Source of the DNA: Erythrobacter sp047872805
GTDB taxonomy: Bacteria > Pseudomonadota > Alphaproteobacteria > Sphingomonadales > Sphingomonadaceae
DNA: 64,000 bases
Assembly (NCBI RefSeq): GCF_047872805.1
Contig: NZ_JBLQUK010000006.1
Coordinates: forward strand, 1-64,000
Reading direction: 5' to 3'
Both the position numbers and the translations under genes were made by a program. Shown piece by piece: positions 54,456-63,293 of the stretch (its first letter is position 1; each line of letters starts with the position of its first letter). The notes under the pieces were generated by a model. It was not told where the DNA came from. It saw only the letters and a list, made by a program, of their open reading frames with translations, and searched no databases.

Positions 54456-54483
54456 AATTAGGCAACTCATTTGCGCAAGTCAA
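54455..54483 (-). promoter_or_regulatory. lexA promoter
   Basis: On the minus strand, TTGACT (54483-54478) and TAATTG (54460-54455) are separated by exactly 17 bp. This is the best sigma-70-type promoter in the window. Its -10 touches the SOS box, so bound LexA would block RNA polymerase. It lies between the moeA stop and lexA, giving lexA a transcript independent of the upstream genes. Confidence 0.8.
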
Positions 54484-54511
54484 GCGCCCATGTTCCCCAA
54501 ACCCGCAGAAC

Positions 54512-55702
54512 TCAGCCATTTTGGAGGTTGTACACAGGAACTGACGTTCCCGGTTTGGTTTCGGGGGAGCCCGCAGGCCGATCAATCAGGCAATTGGCCT
54601 GAGCCAATGCGAACAAGGCGCTCGAATCCTGTGATGCCGCAAGCCTAACTGTGCCGCCTTCGCTTACCCCTCGCAGGAATTCGCGGCGGCTCCCGGTCGC
54701 AGGCAATGCTTCCGCGCAGACCGCTTGCGATACGCGGGGCAGGGGAGTGGCTGCGCCCATTGCCTTGCGCACCAGCGGCAGCGCGAACAGGAAGGCGGTG
54801 ACGAAGCTGGACACGGGATTGCCGGGCAGGCCCAACACAACGGTGTTGCCGCGCGTTGCCACCATCAAGGGCTTGCCCGGCTTGATTGCGACTTTCCAGA
54901 AGTCGATTTCCGCCCCCCAGTCCCTCAAGGCTTGCTGGATCAGATCGTGGTCGCCCACCGACGCGCCGCCAGAGGTGATCAGGATGTTGCAGTTCTCCGC
55001 CCGCTTCAACGCCGCATCAAGCGCCTCGGCGTCATCCGGGACCGGACCGAGCCGTTCGACTTGCCCGACATAAGGCTGAAGCATCCAGCTCAGCATGACC
55101 CCGTTGCTCGCCGGGATCTGGTGCGCCGCGAGCGGCCTGCCAGGCGTCACCAGTTCATCGCCGCTATCGAGAACGGCAACCGATGGGCGCGAGACCACGG
55201 GTGCATGTGAGTGACCGGCGGCAATGGCGAGCGCGACAGTGGCGGGCGACAGGCGCGTGCCTTCACGCAGCACCGTGTCGGCTTTGCAGAAGTCGAACCC
55301 TGCTTTGCGAACGTGGCGGCCTTCGGGAGGGGGCGACTCCCCCTTGGCAAGTGCGACTGTCGTTCCTGCTACGACCGCATTCTCCTGAATTAGCACGCTC
55401 TCTGCACCTTCGGGCATATGCGCGCCGGTCGAGATGCGGACGCATTGTCCGGGGGCTATCGATGCATTGAATGGCCCCCCGGCGCGGCTTTCGCCGATCC
55501 GCTGCCATGGTCCGGTGCCGCAGATCGCATAGCCGTCCATCGCCGAAACGTCGGCTTCGGGTTGGCTGCGCACAGCCGTCAGATCGCGGGCGAGATAGTC
55601 GGAGGTTGCGATAGGCGACAGGTCAATCATGCGCTCCTGCATCGCCGGGGCCAGCGCCAGCAGCCGCGCCTGTGCCTCCTCCAAGGTCAGCATCGCTGCC
55701 AT
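54512..55702 (-). CDS. moeA: Molybdopterin molybdenumtransferase
   Basis: MoeA inserts molybdate into adenylylated molybdopterin. The 396-residue protein has SAMDGYAI, the conserved ITSGGASVGDHD motif with its catalytic Asp, KPGKPLM and GLPGNPVSSF, in MoeA order with domain IV at the C terminus. ATG 55702 overlaps the moaC stop (TGATG), so the two cofactor genes are coupled. GTG 55705 and ATG 55693 are alternatives. Confidence 0.94.
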   Translation of the reverse strand: MAAMLTLEEAQARLLALAPAMQERMIDLSPIATSDYLARDLTAVRSQPEADVSAMDGYAICGTGPWQRIGESRAGGPFNASIAPGQCVRISTGAHMPEGAESVLIQENAVVAGTTVALAKGESPPPEGRHVRKAGFDFCKADTVLREGTRLSPATVALAIAAGHSHAPVVSRPSVAVLDSGDELVTPGRPLAAHQIPASNGVMLSWMLQPYVGQVERLGPVPDDAEALDAALKRAENCNILITSGGASVGDHDLIQQALRDWGAEIDFWKVAIKPGKPLMVATRGNTVVLGLPGNPVSSFVTAFLFALPLVRKAMGAATPLPRVSQAVCAEALPATGSRREFLRGVSEGGTVRLAASQDSSALFALAQANCLIDRPAGSPETKPGTSVPVYNLQNG

Positions 55703-56172
55703 CACTCGGCTTTCCAGTCACCGCTCTTGCCGCCGCGTTTCTCGATCAGGCGGACTGCGCCGATCACCATGCCCTTGTCGATCGCCTTGGCCATGTCGTA
55801 GATCGTCAGCAGCGCCGTGGAGACGGCAACCATCGCCTCCATCTCGACCCCGGTCTTGCCGGTCAGAGATGCAGTGGCGGTCGCGCGCACGCCGTCATCC
55901 TCGAATGCGAAGTCCACATTCACCGCATCCAGCGCGAGCGGATGGCACAGCGGGATCAGATCGCCGGTCCGCTTGGCCGCCATGATCCCGGCGATCCGCG
56001 CGGTTCCCAGCACGTCACCCTTGGGCGCGTCGCCTGCGCGGATTGCGTAGAGTGCTGCGGCTGACATGGTGATCCGGCCGGAGGCAATGGCGAGGCGGTG
56101 AGTCGCCGGTTTCCCACCTACATCCACCATGTTCGCCGCCCCATCGGGCCCGATATGCGTCAGCTTGCTCAT
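55702..56172 (-). CDS. moaC: Cyclic pyranopterin monophosphate synthase
   Basis: MoaC converts the MoaA product to cyclic pyranopterin monophosphate in molybdenum cofactor synthesis. The 156-residue protein has MVDVGGKPATHRLA at the N terminus, IPLCHPLALD (active-site His region), and GVEMEAMVAVS with the catalytic Asp/Lys nearby (YDMAKAIDKGM). It is separated from trpC by 178 bp, which hold a tandem 9-bp repeat at 56191-56208 but no gene. Confidence 0.95.
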   Translation of the reverse strand: MSKLTHIGPDGAANMVDVGGKPATHRLAIASGRITMSAAALYAIRAGDAPKGDVLGTARIAGIMAAKRTGDLIPLCHPLALDAVNVDFAFEDDGVRATATASLTGKTGVEMEAMVAVSTALLTIYDMAKAIDKGMVIGAVRLIEKRGGKSGDWKAE

Positions 56173-56350
56173 GCGTCAATTCCTACAGGATGGAACACAT
56201 GGAACACAGTCCTTGGTGAAGAAACTTCCCGGTATCGCGCACGGAAAACGATCAACCGGGCTGAAGACTTGAGATAGCGCTTGTTCATCCGCGAATCCTC
56301 GCATTTTTGCCAGATGTAGGACAGGGAGAAAAACGCTCAAGGCCGCGGCG

Positions 56351-57139
56351 TCACCCTTCAAGCAGCGCGCTTGTCGCGGCCGCCACATCATCGGCGCGCA
56401 TCAGGCTTTCCCCGACTAGGAAAGTCCGCACGCCGCTTTGCGCAAGCCGTTCAAGGTCTGCGTGGGTGTTGATCCCGCTTTCGCCCACCAGCAGCGCATC
56501 GGCAGGCGCCGACAACGCGAGCCGTTCAGTTACGGCAAGCGAGGTTGTGAAGGTTTTCAAATCGCGGTTGTTGACCCCGATCAACCGGCTTTGCAGGCGC
56601 GTCACGGCGCGTTCCAACTCGGCCTCGTCGTGCACTTCAACCAGCACATCCATACCGTGTTCGCGCGCCGCCGCCTCAATCTCCACCATGGCCCCATCTT
56701 CCAGCGCGGCGACGATGATCAGGATCGCATCCGCGCCGATGGCTCGCGCTTCGAGGCATTGCCACGGATCGACCATGAAATCCTTGCGCAGCACCGGCAG
56801 ATCGCAGGCCGAACGCGCCTCGACCAGATAATCTTCGTGCCCCTGAAAATACGGCGCATCAGTGAGCACCGACAGGCAGGCCGCGCCGCCCGTCTGATAG
56901 GCCTGCGCATGGTCTGCGGGGCGGAAATCGGCGCGGATCAGACCTTTGGAAGGGCTGGCCTTCTTGACCTCGGCAATCAGGGCAAAGCCGGTCTTGGCGC
57001 GGGTGCGCAAAGCCGCTTCAAACCCGCGCGGCGGGGTCTGCGTCGCGGCTGCGGTGGCGAGTTCATCATACGCAATTGCGCCCTTGCGAGCGGCAACGAT
57101 TTCGCGCTTTGCGGTGCAGATTTCATCGAGTTTGTTCAT
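56351..57139 (-). CDS. trpC: Indole-3-glycerol phosphate synthase
   Basis: TrpC closes the indole ring in tryptophan synthesis. The 262-residue TIM barrel has IAEVKKASPSKGLIR (catalytic Lys and substrate loop), LRKDFMVD, and GVNNRDLKTF and LLVGESGI further along. It is the stand-alone form, not fused to TrpF. It follows trpD after 59 bp that contain a dispersed repeat. Confidence 0.95.
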   Translation of the reverse strand: MNKLDEICTAKREIVAARKGAIAYDELATAAATQTPPRGFEAALRTRAKTGFALIAEVKKASPSKGLIRADFRPADHAQAYQTGGAACLSVLTDAPYFQGHEDYLVEARSACDLPVLRKDFMVDPWQCLEARAIGADAILIIVAALEDGAMVEIEAAAREHGMDVLVEVHDEAELERAVTRLQSRLIGVNNRDLKTFTTSLAVTERLALSAPADALLVGESGINTHADLERLAQSGVRTFLVGESLMRADDVAAATSALLEG

Positions 57140-57160
57140 TGTGGTTTCCGTTAGCCCACT

Positions 57161-57190
57161 TCGTCATTCCCGCGCAGGCGGGTTAGAGAC
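57161..57190. repeat. Dispersed palindromic repeat between trpD and trpC
   Basis: TCGTCATTCCCGCGCAGGCG followed by GGTTAGAGAC contains the hairpin CCCGC-GCAG-GCGGG (57169-57182). From memory, the start TCGTCATTCCCGCG with a following GCGGG occurs at many intergenic sites in sphingomonads, so this looks like a dispersed element that landed inside the trp operon. It may modestly affect the trpD-trpC message. Confidence 0.5.
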
Positions 57191-57198
57191 AGCTGGCG

Positions 57199-58191
57199 TT
57201 AAACCGCCATCGCAATCCATTTGGCGAGCAGTTCGCGCGCCCGCCCGCTATCCAGCGCCTCCGCAGCCAATTGCGCGCAGTCCTGCCAATCCTGCGCCTT
57301 GCCCGCCACAATCAGCGTCGCCGCTGCGTTAAGCAGCACTGCATCGCGGTAGGGGCCGGGCATGCCATCGAGCAGCGCCTTCAATGCCTTTGCATTATGC
57401 ACCGCGTCACCGCCGCGAATGGCCTCGACCGGGGCATGGGGCACGCCAATCGCGCTCGCATCCACCCGGCGCATCTCAAATTCGCTGCCGGTGACATCGG
57501 CCAGTTCGTTCCCGCCCGCAAGGCTCAGTTCGTCGAGCCCTTCGTCGCCCGAAACGATGAAGGTGCGCTCGGTCCCCAGCTTGGCCTTGGCCTGCGCATA
57601 GATCGGGACATAGCCGGGGCGGGCGATGCCGATCAGCTGGCGGGTCACTCCGGCGGGGTTGGACAGCGGGCCCATCAGGTTGAAGATCGTGCGTTTGCCC
57701 AGCTTCTGCCGGATGGGCTGAATCCGTCCCATCGCCGGATGGTGGTTCTTCGCAAACAGGAAACAGATGCCGATTTCGGCGAGCGTTTTCTCCGCAGTGC
57801 GTCCGGCGGCGTCCATATCGAGGCCCAGCGCCTCCAGCGTGTCCGCTGCGCCCGATTTAGACGATGCCGCACGATTGCCGTGCTTTGCCACTGGCACACC
57901 GCAAGCGGCAACCACAAGGCTGACGGCGGTGGAAACGTTGAGAGTATGGTGCCCGTCGCCGCCCGTGCCGCAGCAATCGACCGCGCCTTCGGGAGCGCTG
58001 ATCGGGATCAACCGCGCCCGCAGTGCTCGCGCCGCTCCGGCGATTTCATCGGCGGTTTCGCTGCGCTCGGTCATGGCGAGCAGGAAGCGGGCGATTTCCT
58101 CATCGCTGGCCTCGCCATCAAGGATCCAGCCAAACACTTCCTCGGCCTCGGCCTCGTTCATATGCGGAACGGCAAGCGGCAAGGTCTTCAT
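57199..58191 (-). CDS. trpD: Anthranilate phosphoribosyltransferase
   Basis: TrpD transfers phosphoribose from PRPP to anthranilate. The 330-residue protein has CGTGGDGHHTLNVST (PRPP diphosphate loop), KHGNRAASSKSG, and the Mg-binding DE pair in SGDEGLDELSL. It is a stand-alone enzyme, not fused to TrpG. Its start overlaps the trpG stop by 4 bp (ATGA). Confidence 0.96.
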   Translation of the reverse strand: MKTLPLAVPHMNEAEAEEVFGWILDGEASDEEIARFLLAMTERSETADEIAGAARALRARLIPISAPEGAVDCCGTGGDGHHTLNVSTAVSLVVAACGVPVAKHGNRAASSKSGAADTLEALGLDMDAAGRTAEKTLAEIGICFLFAKNHHPAMGRIQPIRQKLGKRTIFNLMGPLSNPAGVTRQLIGIARPGYVPIYAQAKAKLGTERTFIVSGDEGLDELSLAGGNELADVTGSEFEMRRVDASAIGVPHAPVEAIRGGDAVHNAKALKALLDGMPGPYRDAVLLNAAATLIVAGKAQDWQDCAQLAAEALDSGRARELLAKWIAMAV

Positions 58192-58784
58192 GCGCAGAGC
58201 CTTTCGGGTAGCTGCGCGTCAATGCCGCAAAGCCGCAGGAAATTGGCGAGCAGCGCGTGGCCGTGTTCGGTCGCAATGCTTTCCGGGTGGAATTGGACAC
58301 CGTGGATCGGCAGTTCTGTGTGGCGGAAACCCTGCACATGGCCATCATCACTGGCGGCGTTGACGACGAGACTATCGGGAATATCCTGCACCACAAGGCT
58401 GTGATAGCGGGTCGCGGTGAAGGGCGAGGGCAGGCCTGCGAACACCCCGGTTCCATCATGCGTCACCGGCGAGGTCTTGCCATGCATCAACCCGCCGCGC
58501 GTAACCGTTCCGCCAAAGTGCTGCCCGATCGACTGATGGCCAAGGCACACGCCGAGAAGCGGCCTGCCCGCGTCGGCACAGGCGGCAACCAGATCAAGGC
58601 TGATCCCGGCCTCGTTTGGTGTGCAAGGGCCGGGAGAGATCAGAAATCCGCTGGCATTGGTGGCCAGCGCTTCGCGCGCGGTGAGCGCGTCATTGCGCTC
58701 CACCCGCACCTTTGCGCCCAGTTCCATCAGGTAATGGACAAGGTTGAAGGTGAAGCTGTCGTAATTGTCGATGACGAGGATCAT
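58188..58784 (-). CDS. trpG: Anthranilate synthase glutamine amidotransferase
   Basis: TrpG supplies ammonia from glutamine to TrpE. From ATG 58784 (MILVIDNYDSFTFNL) it has 198 residues with the class I triad: C80 in GVCLGHQS, and His/Glu in QFHPESI. ISPGPCTPNEAG is the oxyanion region. It may also serve aminodeoxychorismate synthase (PabA), as is common. pip follows upstream on the same strand, separating trpG from trpE. Confidence 0.95.
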   Translation of the reverse strand: MILVIDNYDSFTFNLVHYLMELGAKVRVERNDALTAREALATNASGFLISPGPCTPNEAGISLDLVAACADAGRPLLGVCLGHQSIGQHFGGTVTRGGLMHGKTSPVTHDGTGVFAGLPSPFTATRYHSLVVQDIPDSLVVNAASDDGHVQGFRHTELPIHGVQFHPESIATEHGHALLANFLRLCGIDAQLPERLCA

Positions 58785-58788
58785 TCGC

Positions 58789-59763
58789 CTAGGCCTTCCC
58801 CGCAAACTTATCCGTCGCACGCACGAGGCCGTCGGTGATGCCCGGTTCGCTCGCCGCATGGCCACCATCGGGGATTATCCACAATTCGGCATCCGGCAGC
58901 GCCTTTTTCAGCGCCCAGGCGCTGGTGGGTGGGCAGCAGATGTCGTGACGGCCCTGAACGATGATCGTCGGGATATGGGCGATCTTGTGCGCGTTGCGCA
59001 GCAATTGCGCTTCCTCAAGGTAGAAATCGTTGAGGAAATAGCGCGCGCAGATACGGGCGAAGGGAACCGCCTTGGCTGGATCGGCGAAATCGTCGAGCAA
59101 TCCGGGGTTGGGCAGCACGGTGGCGACCGACCCCTCCCACAGCGACCATTCGCGCGCGGCGGCAAGTCGGGTGGCCTCATCATCGCAGGTCAGCCGATCA
59201 TGATAGGCCGTCACCAGATCGCCGCGTTCATCTTCGTGGATCAGCCCGGCAAAGCTGTCCCATTGCTCCGCCATGATCTCGCTCGCGCCTTTGACATAAA
59301 GCCAGTCTTTCTCCGTCTGGCGGGCAAGGAACACGCCGCGCAGCACCAGTTCGGTCACGCGGTCAGGGTGGGTCTGGGCATAGGCGAGCGCGAGTGTCGC
59401 GCCCCAGCTTCCGCCGAACACCTGCCACGCCTCATGCCCGCACATTTCGCGCAGTTTTTCCAGATCGGCGACAATGCGCCAGGTGTCATTGTGCTCGATT
59501 TCGGCAAAGGGCAGTGACTTGCCGCAGCCGCGCTGGTCCAGCAGCAGCACATCATACAGTTCCGGGTCCCATTGGCGGCGATGCGACGGCGCCATGCCTC
59601 CGCCGGGGCCACCGTGCAGGAACACGGCGGGCTTCGCACCCGGAGTGCCGACGCGCTCATAATAAATCTGATGCCCTTCGCCGACGTCGAGCATCCCCGT
59701 CTCATAGGGCTCGATCTCTGGATAGAGCGTGCGGGCATAGCTAAGCATGTTTCCGGGGGTCAT
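58789..59763 (-). CDS. pip: Proline iminopeptidase
   Basis: Pip removes N-terminal proline from peptides in the cytoplasm. From ATG 59763 (GGAGAAG upstream) it has 324 residues of the S33 alpha/beta-hydrolase family: HGGPGGG (oxyanion) at 50-56, the nucleophile S119 in GGSWGATL, DQRGCGKS, and late Asp/His in GRHDICCP and DGGHAASEP. It ends 4 bp before trpG and overlaps the upstream lipoprotein gene by 4 bp. Confidence 0.94.
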   Translation of the reverse strand: MTPGNMLSYARTLYPEIEPYETGMLDVGEGHQIYYERVGTPGAKPAVFLHGGPGGGMAPSHRRQWDPELYDVLLLDQRGCGKSLPFAEIEHNDTWRIVADLEKLREMCGHEAWQVFGGSWGATLALAYAQTHPDRVTELVLRGVFLARQTEKDWLYVKGASEIMAEQWDSFAGLIHEDERGDLVTAYHDRLTCDDEATRLAAAREWSLWEGSVATVLPNPGLLDDFADPAKAVPFARICARYFLNDFYLEEAQLLRNAHKIAHIPTIIVQGRHDICCPPTSAWALKKALPDAELWIIPDGGHAASEPGITDGLVRATDKFAGKA

Positions 59764-60596
59764 TGTTTCTTCTCCACCACCAGCAGTGGACCCACGCGCC
59801 CGCCATCCATGCGGCCGCTGGCGGGGTCCCACAGCGAAGGCGACCGGGCATCGAGATAAAGCGCATCGGCCACTTTGAGCGAGTCGCGATAGAACCGGGC
59901 AAGCTTGCCGAAACTCAGCGGCTCCTGCGAAATCACGAAATGGGCGCGCCCCTGCGCATCCATGCCGACGCCCGCGCGAATTGCCTTGGACGGACCGTCA
60001 TCCTGAATTTCAGGGTGCAATTCGCCCCCGATCACCAACATCGGCCCCGATTGCATGCCAAATTGCGGGCGGTCGCCGACGGTGCGCAGGAACGTCTCGC
60101 TATCGAGAATCCGCCAGCTGCCCTCGCTTCCGAAGAACACGCCGTTGGGCCTCAGGAAGAAATTGCCCGACCCATCGCCGCGGTTAAGTTCCACCAGGCG
60201 TTCCGAATCCTGCACGAAATAGCCGATCGGTTTCAGATCGTCGCCAAATGTGCCGCCGTTCATGACAAAGGCAATCGCGCCTTCGTTCCGGCCCGCTGCC
60301 CAGCCTTCGATAGTGCCGAACTTTTCTCCGCTTTTCGGCGCAAGGCCGGTGGCAATGCGGTGGCTTTCGGGATCAGCGACGCAATGCGTCAGCGTTACCC
60401 CTTCGAATGCCGCAGGAGTGCAGGCCGAACCTGCGGTCATGTCGGTCGGAGCGCTTTCGACGATTTCCTCGACCGCATCGACCGGCACGGCCTCACCCAG
60501 TTCGGTGCGAACCACCGGTTCGCCCTCAGGCTGCGCTTCGCAGGCACAAAGCAACAGAGCGGGTGCAATTCCAGCCAGAGCAATCCGGGCTCTCAT
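59760..60596 (-). CDS. Lipoprotein with NAGPA-like phosphodiester glycosidase domain
   Basis: This 278-residue protein has a lipoprotein signal (LLLCAC, Cys near 17 or 19). The domain resembles the NAGPA/phosphodiester glycosidase fold: AFVMNGGTFGDDLKPIGYFV (in segments), GNFFLRPNGVFF, and QSGPMLVIGGELHP. Related proteins remove sugar phosphodiesters or act on envelope polymers; the substrate here is unknown. The start is ATG 60596, overlapping the FG-GAP gene by 4 bp. Confidence 0.8.
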   Translation of the reverse strand: MRARIALAGIAPALLLCACEAQPEGEPVVRTELGEAVPVDAVEEIVESAPTDMTAGSACTPAAFEGVTLTHCVADPESHRIATGLAPKSGEKFGTIEGWAAGRNEGAIAFVMNGGTFGDDLKPIGYFVQDSERLVELNRGDGSGNFFLRPNGVFFGSEGSWRILDSETFLRTVGDRPQFGMQSGPMLVIGGELHPEIQDDGPSKAIRAGVGMDAQGRAHFVISQEPLSFGKLARFYRDSLKVADALYLDARSPSLWDPASGRMDGGRVGPLLVVEKKQ

Positions 60597-61714
60597 TCGC
60601 TTCTCTTTCTCACCAGGTAAACGGCATTGAACGCCTCGGAATTGGCGAACACCACATCGGGGGTGCCATCGCCGTTCACATCGCCGATTGTCAGGCCATA
60701 GGTGTCGTTTGGTTCTTCTTCGACAATGATGCGCTCAAACGAAAGATCGGAACGCTGCCGGTAGAGGTAATTGGGGTGCTCCGAATTGCCGACCACGAAG
60801 TCCATGCGCCCGTCGCTGTCGAAGTCCGCTGCACCAATGGAGTAGCAGCCGTCACCGGGTTCGCCAAAGCGGGCGATGACGGCGGTTCCTGCGTCGCCAA
60901 TCTGGAGGATGACGTTGCTGCCATCGAGGCTACACGAAACGAGCGCAAGCCGCCCATCGCCGGTAAGATCAGCCGCGATCAATGCCCGGCTTGCCCCAAG
61001 TTCCGCTGGCAGCGGCAATTCAGTGAACCGGCCCGCTCCATCATTGCGCGCGATAACGCTGGGCTGTCCGTCACGCCGCGAAATCAGGAGGTCGGTGTCA
61101 CCATCGGCGTCGATATCAGCGGCGTTGATCCGGATTGATCGCGTTCCATCGCCGCTCAGCGGAACCGGAGCGGCAAAACCACCGTCTCCCAGTCCCAAGG
61201 CCAGCAGGTCCGCCTCACCGCGCCGCGCAATAGCGAGATCGAGCAGTCCGTCGCCGTCCAGATCCGCGATTGCCGCACCGCGCGCATTGCCGCCTGTGCC
61301 CGCGATCGCATGCCCCGCGCCGAAGCCTCCGTCCTGCTGCGCCAGATGGACGCGCGCTGGCAGCCCGTCGTTGATCACGACCAGATCAATTTGCCCGTCA
61401 CGGTTGAGATCAGCCGGAATTATTTGATAGCTGGGCGTCGCGGTGATCCCCAGAGGTACCATTTCCAGCATCCGGCCATTTCCGCTGTTGAGGTAGACGC
61501 CATTGAATTGCGGCCAATGCCGACCATTGGCGACCACAATGTCTAGATCGCCGTCATTATCCAAATCGGAAAGCGCCGCATCGGCGGACAATTCCTCGGC
61601 CCATTCAAACACCAGGAACGGCGATGCGACGATCTGCAGTTCAGCGGGTTCGCCTTCGGTCTGAGCCTGCGCTGTCGTTGCCGCCAGAGCCAGCAGAATC
61701 GCCAATTTCCTCAC
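60593..61714 (-). CDS. Exported FG-GAP/VCBS repeat protein
   Basis: GTG 61714 overlaps the trpE stop (GTGA) and gives 373 residues with a signal peptide (about 1-18). The mature part is a seven-bladed-type propeller of FG-GAP repeats, each with a calcium-binding D-x-D-x-D-G motif: SDLDNDGDLDIVVANG, ADLNRDGQIDLVVIND, ADLDGDGLLDLAIARR, ADIDADGDTDLLISRR, ADFDSDGRMDFVVGNS, GDVNGDGTPDVVFANS. It is probably periplasmic or outer-membrane associated. Ligand unknown. Confidence 0.88.
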   Translation of the reverse strand: MRKLAILLALAATTAQAQTEGEPAELQIVASPFLVFEWAEELSADAALSDLDNDGDLDIVVANGRHWPQFNGVYLNSGNGRMLEMVPLGITATPSYQIIPADLNRDGQIDLVVINDGLPARVHLAQQDGGFGAGHAIAGTGGNARGAAIADLDGDGLLDLAIARRGEADLLALGLGDGGFAAPVPLSGDGTRSIRINAADIDADGDTDLLISRRDGQPSVIARNDGAGRFTELPLPAELGASRALIAADLTGDGRLALVSCSLDGSNVILQIGDAGTAVIARFGEPGDGCYSIGAADFDSDGRMDFVVGNSEHPNYLYRQRSDLSFERIIVEEEPNDTYGLTIGDVNGDGTPDVVFANSEAFNAVYLVRKRSE

Positions 61715-63264
61715 TGCCCGAACCCCGGCTCGCTCGCCATGCGCACCGCTTCGCGCGCGGCGGCGATCAGCGCGCCGGCCTTTGCCTTGCATTCGGCGAG
61801 TTCGGAATCGGGGTCGCTGTCAGCGACGATGCCCGCACCGGCCTGCACATGCATCACTTCGTCCTTTACCACCGCAGTGCGCAGGACGATGCACGAATCG
61901 ACCGACCCGTCAGGTGCGAAATAGCCTACGCCTCCGGCATAGGCCCCGCGCGTTTCGGGCTCTAAACCGCCGATAATCTCGCAGGCGCGGATTTTTGGAG
62001 CGCCCGACACGGTGCCTGCTGGAAACCCGGCAAACAAAGCATCGAGTGCGTCTTTATCTTCGGCGAGGCGGCCCACCACATTCGATACGATGTGCATCAC
62101 ATGGCTATAGCGTTCGATAGTGAAGCTGTCTGTGACCTCCACGCTGTCGCGCGCCGCCACCCGGCCAACATCGTTGCGGCCCAGATCGAGCAGCATCAGA
62201 TGCTCAGCGCGCTCTTTGGGGTCGGCCAGCAGGCTGGCTTCGTTGGCGTCGTCTTCCGCGCGATTTGCCCCGCGCGGCCGGGTTCCCGCGATCGGGCGGA
62301 TCGTGACCTCGCCGTCCCTGACCCGCACGAGAATTTCGGGTGAGGAGCCGACGATGGCAAATCCGGGCAGATCAAGGAGATAGAGAAACGGCGAAGGATT
62401 GACCCGCCGCAGCGCTCGATACAGCGCCAGAGGGGGCAGGGTGAAGGGGCAGGTAAAGCGCTGCGCCAGCACCACCTGAAAAATGTCGCCCGCGACGATG
62501 TAATCCTTCGCCTGCGCCACCATCGCCTTGTAATCATCGCCGCTCATGACCGGGATAAGCTCTGGCTCCGGGCCTTGGTGGGCGGCACCGACTTCAGGCA
62601 AACGCGGCTGGGCAAGCGCGCGCAGGGTTTCATCGATCCGTTCGCCCGCGCGGGCGATGGCAACCTCGGCATCGAATGCATTCCAGATCGGCGCGATGCA
62701 GAACATTTCGTCACTCAGGCCGTCAAACACAAGGATTACCGTGGGGCGGACGAACAGCATGTCGGGCAGCGCCAATGCGCTTGGCGCAGCGCGGGGGAGT
62801 TTTTCGACAAGGCCGATGGTCTCATATCCGAAATAGCCAACCAGACATGCGAGCGCCGGGGGTAGAGCAGCTTCAGCTTCGGCGGACATCGCGATCCGGC
62901 ACGACGCAGCAAGCGCGCGCAATTCGTTGAGCGCGTGACCCGCGCAAGGCTCAAACGCATTGCGGTCACTCTGCCAACGACGGTTGATCGCCGCTGCGCC
63001 CTCGCTCGCCCGGAACACCAGATCGGGATCAAGGCCGAGCAGGCTGTACCGCCCGCGCACTTCGCCGCCTTCAACCGATTCGAGCAGGAAGTCGCCGCGC
63101 CCCGGTTCGATCAGCGCCCGCGCTGCGCCGACCGGTGTGTCGCAATCCGCAACCACGCGCCGCCACACCAGCGCCGGTTCGCCGCGCGACAACGCTGCGG
63201 CAGCGTCCGCCGCATTCTCCAGCCCTGATAAAGCGGAGGAAGGAGTGCCAGAGAAAGGCGTCAC
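61711..63264 (-). CDS. trpE: Anthranilate synthase component I
   Basis: TrpE makes anthranilate from chorismate and ammonia. The 517-residue protein begins at GTG 63264. It shows the chorismate-binding core: SPEILVRV, RPIAGTRPRG, DLGRNDVGRV, FPAGTVSGAPKIRA and the final GGVGYFAPDGSVDSCIVLRTA (in segments). The N-terminal feedback-site element LLESVEGGEVRGRYSLLG is present, so tryptophan inhibition is expected. The ppiD-like gene lies 29 bp upstream on the same strand, too close for a typical attenuator. Confidence 0.96.
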   Translation of the reverse strand: MTPFSGTPSSALSGLENAADAAAALSRGEPALVWRRVVADCDTPVGAARALIEPGRGDFLLESVEGGEVRGRYSLLGLDPDLVFRASEGAAAINRRWQSDRNAFEPCAGHALNELRALAASCRIAMSAEAEAALPPALACLVGYFGYETIGLVEKLPRAAPSALALPDMLFVRPTVILVFDGLSDEMFCIAPIWNAFDAEVAIARAGERIDETLRALAQPRLPEVGAAHQGPEPELIPVMSGDDYKAMVAQAKDYIVAGDIFQVVLAQRFTCPFTLPPLALYRALRRVNPSPFLYLLDLPGFAIVGSSPEILVRVRDGEVTIRPIAGTRPRGANRAEDDANEASLLADPKERAEHLMLLDLGRNDVGRVAARDSVEVTDSFTIERYSHVMHIVSNVVGRLAEDKDALDALFAGFPAGTVSGAPKIRACEIIGGLEPETRGAYAGGVGYFAPDGSVDSCIVLRTAVVKDEVMHVQAGAGIVADSDPDSELAECKAKAGALIAAAREAVRMASEPGFGQ

Positions 63265-63293
63265 GCTTCGATATTAGCTGACGAGCGCGCCAT

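Noticed and set aside
56193..56205. GAAC-N5-GAAC upstream of moaC as a second SOS box
   Set aside because: The spacer is 5, not the required 7, and the sequence is a tandem 9-bp repeat (TGGAACACA twice) not placed at a recognisable promoter.
63265..63293. Attenuator or leader peptide for trpE
   Set aside because: Only 29 bp separate trpE from the upstream ppiD-like gene; there is no Trp-rich leader ORF or alternative hairpins.
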